A DNA stretch of 9,498 nucleotides from Halovenus sp. (GTDB lineage Archaea > Halobacteriota > Halobacteria > Halobacteriales > Haloarculaceae). The notes under the pieces were generated by a model. It saw only the letters and a list, made by a program, of their open reading frames with translations, made no database searches and was not told where the DNA came from. The stretch lies in the NCBI GenBank assembly GCA_028274925.1, contig JAQCNR010000147.1, positions 1 to 9,498 of the forward strand, in the 5' to 3' direction. Numbering within the stretch: the stretch's first letter is position 1; every line of letters starts with the position of its first letter. The translations under genes were made by a program, and so were the position numbers. Below are positions 5,753 through 9,498 of the stretch, piece by piece.

Positions 5753-5771
5753 CCCCACTCCGGGAGCGGGG
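5753..5771. promoter_or_regulatory. Imperfect 19-bp inverted repeat just upstream of the protease-like gene
   Basis: CCCC-a-CTCC, one central base, then GGAG-c-GGGG: nine-base arms with one mismatch. It ends 2 nt before the ATG at 5750, in the 82-bp gap shared with the aminotransferase gene. Its location at the expected transcription start suggests an operator; if it lies in the mRNA it would be a hairpin next to the start codon. If the GTG at 5813 were the true start, it would be coding. Confidence 0.45.
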
Positions 5772-5800
5772 GTAATCAATCCCGCCGTCGTGGACATCAA

Positions 5801-5809
5801 AAGTTATGC
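5801..5809 (+). promoter_or_regulatory. TATA-like element of the aminotransferase gene
   Basis: AAGTTATGC is centred about 28 nt before the ATG at 5833 and is AT-richer than its surroundings. No spaced Shine-Dalgarno sequence follows, so a leaderless transcript is likely. The match to a TATA consensus is moderate. Confidence 0.45.
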
Positions 5810-5832
5810 GCACGGCGCGGCCCTAGTAGGAT

Positions 5833-6954
5833 ATGCCAACATTCTCCAGTCGTGTTGAAAAGGTCTCTATCAGCGGCATCAGGGAAGTCTTCGAGGCTGC
5901 CGGCGAGGACGCTATCAACCTCGGACTCGGTCAGCCCGACTTTCCCACACCCGAGCACGCCCGCGAAGCCGCCGTCGACGCGATTCGCGCCGGCGACGCC
6001 GACGCCTACACGTCTAACAAGGGAACCGAGTCGCTCCGCGAGGCGATTGCCGACAAACACGCCCGAGACAACGGCCTCGACATCGACCCGGAAGATATCA
6101 TCGCCACGGCTGGCGGCAGCGAGGCACTGCACATCGCACTGGAGGCCCACGTCGACGCCGGACAGGAAGTCATCATTCCTGACCCCGGATTCGTCTCCTA
6201 CGAGGCGCTGACACACCTCACTGGCGGGACACCTCGACCCGTTACACTCCGTGATGACCTGACGCTGGACCCGGCGGCTGTCGAGGCGGCACTTACCGAC
6301 GACACGGCCGCGTTCGTGGTCAACAGCCCAGCAAACCCCACCGGCGCAGTTCAGTCCACCGAGGATATGCGCGAGTTCGCCCGTATCGCCGACGAACACG
6401 ACGTTCTCTGTATCTCCGACGAAGTCTACGAGTACCAGATTTTCGACGGCGAACACCGCTCGCCCGCCGAGTTTGCAAGCAGCGACAACGTGGCAATCGT
6501 CAACGCCTGCTCGAAAGCCTACTCGATGACTGGCTGGCGACTCGGCTGGATTACTGCCTCGACAGACCGAATCGAGCGCATGCTGCGAGTGCACCAGTAC
6601 GGACAGGCCTGTGCAAGTGCCCCGGCGCAGTACGCCGCCGAGGCCGCGCTGAACGGGCCCCAGGATGTCGTCGAAGAGATGCGAACATCCTTCGAGGAAC
6701 GCCGGGATATTCTTCTCGAGGGACTCTCGGAGATGGGGCTCGAATGCCCCCGCCCGGAAGGCGCGTTCTACGCCATGCCGAAGGTTCCCGAGGGCTGGGT
6801 CGACGAAGTAATCGAGCGTGGCGTGGTCGTCGTTCCGGGGTCAGCCTTCGGTGACGGCGGTGAGGGGTACGCTCGAATTTCCTACGCGACCGACATCGAC
6901 ACCATCGAGCAAGCACTCGACATCATGGCTGAAGCCACCGAAGCGGTCCGGTAG
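5833..6954 (+). CDS. PLP-dependent class I/II aminotransferase
   Basis: 373 residues, a full-length fold-type I aminotransferase of the aspartate aminotransferase superfamily (I-gamma-like group). It moves amino groups between an amino acid and 2-oxoglutarate in the cytoplasm, using pyridoxal phosphate. Key residues are visible: GLGQPDFPTP 31-40; YTSNKGTESLREAI 59-72; SPANPTG 165-171 with Asn168; SDEVYE 195-200 with Asp196 and Tyr199; ACSKAYSMTGWRLGW 225-239 with Lys228 as the Schiff-base lysine and Arg236 for phosphate; YARISYA 346-352 with Arg348 for the substrate carboxylate. Substrate cannot be fixed from motifs: Asp, aromatic amino acids, Ala or Phe are all possible, so no gene symbol is given. 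ATG at 5833 gives the usual N-terminus and is preceded by a TATA-like element. The next gene starts 38 bp downstream. Confidence 0.93.
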   Translation: MPTFSSRVEKVSISGIREVFEAAGEDAINLGLGQPDFPTPEHAREAAVDAIRAGDADAYTSNKGTESLREAIADKHARDNGLDIDPEDIIATAGGSEALHIALEAHVDAGQEVIIPDPGFVSYEALTHLTGGTPRPVTLRDDLTLDPAAVEAALTDDTAAFVVNSPANPTGAVQSTEDMREFARIADEHDVLCISDEVYEYQIFDGEHRSPAEFASSDNVAIVNACSKAYSMTGWRLGWITASTDRIERMLRVHQYGQACASAPAQYAAEAALNGPQDVVEEMRTSFEERRDILLEGLSEMGLECPRPEGAFYAMPKVPEGWVDEVIERGVVVVPGSAFGDGGEGYARISYATDIDTIEQALDIMAEATEAVR

Positions 6955-6992
6955 AACCGACAAACCGAATATGCTGGGGGCCAACTGACTGT

Positions 6993-7391
6993 ATGGACCA
7001 ACTCCCCCCCCAGCACGTTCCTGTCTACGAGACGACCGCTGAACAGCAATCGCTCTGGGAGCGCTGTCAGTCGGAGGAGCGGCCGGTTGTCGGTATCCGC
7101 AACGCCACCCGTGGCTACATCGTGAGATACGACCTCCAGCATCTCGACACGGAACTCACACCGGAGGCGCTGCGCCAACTCAGACGACGGACCCGGGCAC
7201 AGCGCTCCTATCCCACCGGTGAGCCAGAGACGTTCCCGACTGGCACAGACCCTATCTCGGAGACAGAAGGGATTGGCGGCGAGGCAGGTGCTGTCTCGGG
7301 AGAACTACACGCAGACACAGAACAGCAAGCACGGGACCTGGCGTCGAGACTTTCCGCAATCGTCTTCGACCGCAGCGAGTGGCACAGCTAG
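6993..7391 (+). CDS. Uncharacterised 132-residue acidic protein
   Basis: Not recognised. The N-terminal half (1-70) looks folded: 'VPVYETTAEQQSLWERC', then a beta-rich 'RPVVGIRNATRGYIVRYDL' and a basic helix 'PEALRQLRRRTRAQR'. The middle (about 71-105) is a low-complexity Thr/Gly/Pro/Glu linker and is probably disordered. A short C-terminal helix, 'DTEQQARDLASRLSAIVF', ends it. There is no signal peptide or membrane segment. ATG at 6993 is 38 bp after the aminotransferase stop, with an AT-rich GAATATGC centred about 22 nt upstream, slightly close for a TATA box. It may instead be read through from the aminotransferase. The TAG stop shares its CTAG with the stop of the convergent response regulator gene. 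Codon use is like that of its neighbours, so it is likely a real gene. Confidence 0.72.
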   Translation: MDQLPPQHVPVYETTAEQQSLWERCQSEERPVVGIRNATRGYIVRYDLQHLDTELTPEALRQLRRRTRAQRSYPTGEPETFPTGTDPISETEGIGGEAGAVSGELHADTEQQARDLASRLSAIVFDRSEWHS

Positions 7392-7951
7392 ACCAGTTTC
7401 TGGAACGCCTCGGCGGATTCGTCGAACTCCATCACAGTCTCGTCTAGGTCGTCTTTGAGCGTTTCGGCGCGCTCTTTGATTTCTTGGACATCCTCGGATT
7501 CTTCGAGTTGCTGTGTAGACTTTTCTTCTTCGAGCAACCCGATTTTCGTGTTGAGTTCGAGATACTCGTCGAACTGTTCGTTGTACTCACTGGCGGCGAG
7601 TTGGTCCTGAATCGCCCCGTGGAGGTCGTCTCTGTCCACTGGCTTCTGGAGATAATCCTCGAAGGGCATATCGACGATATCGAAATCAGGGTCAACTGCT
7701 GTCACCATAATGACTCGGCAGTCGGCGTCGCGCTCGTGAATCTCGTCGAGCACTTCGTCACCTGACTTGACCGGCATTCGGCGGTCGAGTAAGACGATAT
7801 CTACTGTCTCATCTACTGCCCCAAGTGCCTCTTCGCCTCCGTAAGCAGTCCGGACATCGTATTCCCGCTGTAATTGTGCGGTGTAGGCGTCCGCGACGGC
7901 TGTTTCGTCGTCCACGACCAGTACGGTCGTGTCGTCCTCAGCAGCTCCCAT
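7388..7951 (-). CDS. Response regulator with HalX domain
   Basis: 187 residues. The receiver domain (about 8-118) has all phosphorylation residues: acidic pair Asp14-Asp15 in LVVDDE, phospho-acceptor Asp56 in IVLLDRRMP, Thr84 in MVTA and Lys103 in LQKP. From about 119 to the end is a charged, Glu/Lys/Leu-rich region predicted to be helical coiled coil (LELNTKIGLLEEEKSTQQLEE and onward), matching the haloarchaeal HalX domain. HalX is an output domain of unknown mechanism; there is no DNA-binding domain, so the protein probably acts through protein contacts or as a phosphorelay member. No histidine kinase gene is in the window. ATG at 7951 gives a complete first beta strand. The upstream AT-rich stretch (TTATACTATA) lies too close for a standard leaderless TATA. 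The stop overlaps the convergent gene by 4 bp. Confidence 0.92.
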   Translation of the reverse strand: MGAAEDDTTVLVVDDETAVADAYTAQLQREYDVRTAYGGEEALGAVDETVDIVLLDRRMPVKSGDEVLDEIHERDADCRVIMVTAVDPDFDIVDMPFEDYLQKPVDRDDLHGAIQDQLAASEYNEQFDEYLELNTKIGLLEEEKSTQQLEESEDVQEIKERAETLKDDLDETVMEFDESAEAFQKLV

Positions 7952-8026
7952 ATAGTATAAGCTTTGTCGCCGATGGCTTGTAACTACCGCTAATTATCAA
8001 TCATGACGTTGCAGTTTACGACATTG

Positions 8027-8458
8027 TTACTCCGAATTAAGACCCAAGTCATCTAGAATTGCTTGCTCTAAGTTTTCGAGTTCGTTATCAATATTTTTCT
8101 TGAAAAATCGCTCGACGCCTGGAACCCGGCCGTCGACGCTGAAGGACAGTCGGAGTTCGGTCTGGCCATCAACATCGGTGAGTTCGTGCTCACCGACCAC
8201 CCTGAAGGCTTTCGAGTCGCCGATAAATTCGACGTACTCCGGCGGGGTACGGTTCTGGTCTCTGGTCTCGACCCGGAGTGTGCGGTCGCTGAGCGGAATT
8301 GGGAGCGAGACGTGCCAGACGGCTTCGCTGTCGGACAGTAACTCGAAATCTTCGACGACGCTAATCGGCCGTGCTCGTTTCTCGGCGTCGTCGATAAACT
8401 CCCAGACGCGTTCACGCGGGGCCGGGATCGTTACGACTCGCTCGGCACGAACAACCAT
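8027..8458 (-). CDS. SRPBCC (START-like/CoxG-like) family protein
   Basis: 143 residues. The start 'MVVRAERVVTIPAPRERVWEFIDD' is the typical beta1-helix opening of the SRPBCC helix-grip fold (VxIpAprexVWefi). Alternating strands follow (DRTLRVETRDQ, EYVEFIGD, TELRLSFSVDG), then a long C-terminal helix (FFKKNIDNELENLEQAILDDL, about 118-138) that closes the cavity. Such proteins bind hydrophobic ligands or act as small cyclases; CoxG relatives recruit cofactor or membrane partners. No catalytic residues can be named, and the ligand is unknown. Cytoplasmic. ATG at 8458 has a CTTTTAG TATA-like box 27 nt upstream, next to the stop codon of the winged-helix gene. The last 100 bp are clearly more AT-rich than the surroundings. 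Confidence 0.82.
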   Translation of the reverse strand: MVVRAERVVTIPAPRERVWEFIDDAEKRARPISVVEDFELLSDSEAVWHVSLPIPLSDRTLRVETRDQNRTPPEYVEFIGDSKAFRVVGEHELTDVDGQTELRLSFSVDGRVPGVERFFKKNIDNELENLEQAILDDLGLNSE

Positions 8459-8481
8459 ACCGCACGTTACGGGTACGCAAC

Positions 8482-8488
8482 TAAAAGC
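8482..8488 (-). promoter_or_regulatory. TATA box of the SRPBCC gene
   Basis: The minus strand reads GCTTTTAG about 27 nt before the ATG at 8458, and it abuts the TAA stop of the upstream winged-helix gene. Position and composition fit a leaderless promoter. Confidence 0.5.
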
Positions 8489-8713
8489 TTAGCTCTGTGT
8501 GACGCGCCACGTCGTTGAGCGTGCTCGACCCCACTTTTCGATTTCGACATCGTCGGACTGCTCGTCGAGTTTCGGGAGTCGTGCACCGACCTGTTTCGAG
8601 GAGAGTCCGAGCTGTTTGGCGATAGTCTTCGAACGGAGATACTGTTCACCACGGGAGACACTCTCGCGCAGATAATCGAGAATTTCTCGATCTGTCTCGC
8701 CTAGTTCCGTCAT
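8489..8713 (-). CDS. Small winged helix-turn-helix protein (haloarchaeal, DUF7123-like)
   Basis: 74 residues. Helix 1 is TDREILDYLRESVSRGEQY, then RSKTIAKQLGLSSKQVGARLPKL (about 27-49) forms a helix-turn-helix. The wing is VEIEKWGRARSTTWRVT (about 56-72), two strands with basic residues. The whole protein is one wHTH domain with no ligand or sensor part, so it is a small DNA-binding protein or an accessory factor. I believe it belongs to the haloarchaeal family known as DUF7123, but this is from memory. ATG at 8713 is followed directly by the first helix and preceded by a good TATA box 29 nt upstream. It sits 30 bp before the SRPBCC gene. Target genes are unknown; local autoregulation is possible. 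Confidence 0.82.
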   Translation of the reverse strand: MTELGETDREILDYLRESVSRGEQYLRSKTIAKQLGLSSKQVGARLPKLDEQSDDVEIEKWGRARSTTWRVTQS

Positions 8714-8738
8714 TAACAGTAGTTACGTGTGCGAGCTT

Positions 8739-8745
8739 CTTAAAT
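8739..8745 (-). promoter_or_regulatory. TATA box of the winged-helix gene
   Basis: The minus strand reads GATTTAAGAAG, with the core centred about 29 nt before the ATG at 8713. It matches the haloarchaeal TTTAA-type TATA element and implies a leader of only a few bases. Confidence 0.6.
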
Positions 8746-8760
8746 CAGTTGTCTGTCGGG

Positions 8761-8970
8761 TCAGTCATACAGGTGGACTGCGGCGACGGCAATGCCCGAA
8801 GCGAGCAGTGCCACAGTCAGAAAGACGCCCGAAAGCAGTTGAAGCGTGTCGTCGTGGTTCGCGAAGGCCAGAAACGAACTGCCACCCATGGCGAGGGCAC
8901 CCAGCGCTCCGAGTACACTGAACGTCACGACGAGCCCTTTGCCGAGGTCAGAACTCTCAGTCTCTGCCAT
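8761..8970 (-). CDS. Small two-helix membrane protein
   Basis: 69 residues. A short acidic N-terminus (MAETESSDLGKG) is followed by a hydrophobic helix at about 13-36, a polar turn with 'NHDDT' at 38-42, and a second helix at about 44-66 ending in 'HLYD'. It is not assigned to a named family; many haloarchaea carry similar short two-helix proteins. The N-terminus and C-terminus should lie on the same side of the membrane. A clear TATA-like GGTTAAGTAT lies about 26 nt before the ATG, supporting both the start and an independent leaderless transcript. It stands between the DUF3054 membrane gene and the winged-helix gene, with gaps of 29 and 47 bp. No function can be inferred. Confidence 0.75.
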   Translation of the reverse strand: MAETESSDLGKGLVVTFSVLGALGALAMGGSSFLAFANHDDTLQLLSGVFLTVALLASGIAVAAVHLYD

Positions 8971-8990
8971 ATAGATGGTTTCGCAGGTCC

Positions 8991-8999
8991 ATACTTAAC
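8991..8999 (-). promoter_or_regulatory. TATA box of the two-helix membrane protein gene
   Basis: The minus strand reads GTTAAGTAT about 26 nt before the ATG at 8970, immediately after the TAG stop of the DUF3054 gene. The gap between the two genes is only 29 bp, so the promoter fills it. Confidence 0.55.
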
Positions 9000-9449
9000 C
9001 TATGCGGTCCGCCCGGACGGCAGCCGCCACCTGACTGCCAGCCGCCACGGAAGCAAGAATAGCGAGCCAAAGATGACCTGCACAAGCAGAAACACCAGCG
9101 GTGAATCTCCCGGCAGCACCGCTGTGGCCCGCAAGACGCCGCCGATAGCCACACCACCAATCCAGGCGGCCAACACGGTTCCGACGAGTGCACCGGCGCT
9201 CAGTTGGGCCAGTCGCTCGGGGACGAACAGGCCAGCGAGTGTTCCACATACGAGCCAGCCGAGGGCAAACGGCGCGATGATCAGTGCTGTGCGGCCAGGT
9301 GCTTCCCAGAAGAAGTAGCCGTGTCGGCTCTGCCCGTAGGCGAACACGGCAAAGAGGACGAGCAGGTCACCGAACAACACGGCCGCTGCCGTCGGTGTCG
9401 TTGGGAGACGAGCGCGCACCAGTGGTCGGACTCGTTGTCCGTAGCTCAT
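9000..9449 (-). CDS. DUF3054 family membrane protein
   Basis: 149 residues. A basic N-terminus (RVRPLVRARLP) precedes four membrane helices at about 21-40, 53-75, 82-104 and 117-135, and the protein ends in a basic tail with 'PWRLAVRWRLPSGR'. The segments GDLLVLFAVFAYGQSRHG (27-44) and LIIAPFALGWLVCG (56-69) match the conserved D-x-L-x-L-x-F-A and P-F-x-x-G-W patterns of DUF3054, a family of unknown function found in actinobacteria and haloarchaea. By the positive-inside rule both ends face the cytoplasm. ATG at 9449 is the first start before the basic N-terminus, with a CTAAAAAC TATA-like element about 27 nt upstream. The stop lies 29 bp from the next gene. The remaining sequence to the window end holds no gene. 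Confidence 0.85.
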   Translation of the reverse strand: MSYGQRVRPLVRARLPTTPTAAAVLFGDLLVLFAVFAYGQSRHGYFFWEAPGRTALIIAPFALGWLVCGTLAGLFVPERLAQLSAGALVGTVLAAWIGGVAIGGVLRATAVLPGDSPLVFLLVQVIFGSLFLLPWRLAVRWRLPSGRTA

Positions 9450-9471
9450 TACCGGCTCTTTGGCTCGAATA

Positions 9472-9480
9472 CGTTTTTAG
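9472..9480 (-). promoter_or_regulatory. TATA-like element of the DUF3054 gene
   Basis: The minus strand reads CTAAAAACG, centred about 27 nt before the ATG at 9449, in a locally AT-rich stretch. The location suits a leaderless promoter; the match is moderate. Confidence 0.45.
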
Positions 9481-9498
9481 GTATCGTTCCGCTGGCTC

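Noticed and set aside
5751..5813. Longer protease-like protein starting at GTG 5813.
   Set aside because: It would leave only 19 bp to the divergent aminotransferase gene and would place an operator-like inverted repeat in coding sequence. The ATG at 5750 leads directly into the first helix.
5797..6594. Minus-strand open frame (265 codons) opposite the aminotransferase gene.
   Set aside because: The plus strand encodes a complete PLP enzyme with active-site Lys; the antisense product has only composition-driven residues.
8027..8713. Toxin-antitoxin pair made of the SRPBCC and winged-helix genes.
   Set aside because: Neither protein resembles a known toxin, each has its own promoter-like element, and the SRPBCC fold is a common housekeeping fold.
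1..9498. Possible CRISPR array, transposon ends, tRNA or rRNA.
   Set aside because: No regularly spaced repeats, no transposase motif or terminal inverted repeats, and no cloverleaf or rRNA-like sequence were seen on reading both strands.

Overview
The window looks like haloarchaeal chromosome, inferentially a Haloarcula-type member of the Halobacteria. Pointers are the acidic, Asp/Glu-rich proteins, high GC, very few CTAG tetranucleotides (six by eye), a HalX-type response regulator, DUF3054 and winged-helix proteins of haloarchaeal type, archaeal SBDS and Dph6, and TATA-like boxes 25-30 nt upstream of start codons, as expected for leaderless mRNAs. Sixteen genes plus one partial gene are supported. 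Coding density is very high: no gene-free stretch exceeds 90 bp, and no rRNA, tRNA, CRISPR array or insertion sequence is visible.

Layout. 1-239 (-) is the start of a PRC-barrel-like protein running off the left edge, divergent from a six-helix membrane protein (324-878, +). Next, all on the minus strand and transcribed right to left, is a translation-related block: Dph6-type diphthine-ammonia ligase (2955-3686), ribosome maturation factor SBDS (2201-2926) and the ribosome-binding GTPase HflX (845-2155). Divergent from dph6 is a Tat lipoprotein (3768-4247, +). It overlaps tail to tail with a 55-residue cysteine-rich mini-protein (4234-4401, -). Further right on the minus strand are a metallophosphoesterase (4467-5159) and a small HExxH membrane protease-like protein (5202-5750). 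Divergent from that is a class I aminotransferase (5833-6954, +), followed by an unrecognised 132-residue protein (6993-7391, +).

The right end is a minus-strand series of short genes, each with its own likely promoter: HalX response regulator (7388-7951), SRPBCC/CoxG-like lipid-binding-fold protein (8027-8458), winged-helix protein (8489-8713), two-helix membrane protein (8761-8970) and DUF3054 membrane protein (9000-9449).

How the genes work together. The clearest link is dph6-SBDS-hflX: Dph6 finishes diphthamide on elongation factor 2, SBDS works with an EF-2-like GTPase in 60S/50S maturation, and HflX acts on stalled ribosomes. The other neighbours show no obvious common pathway. All three convergent pairs overlap at their 3' ends (34, 14 and 4 bp). 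The three divergent gaps are nearly equal (84, 81 and 82 bp) if the protease-like gene starts at its ATG at 5750. I see no convincing new defence or mobile system. The most unusual items are a perfect 22-bp palindrome inside SBDS, the 55-residue Cys protein, and the inverted and tandem repeats at gene boundaries.
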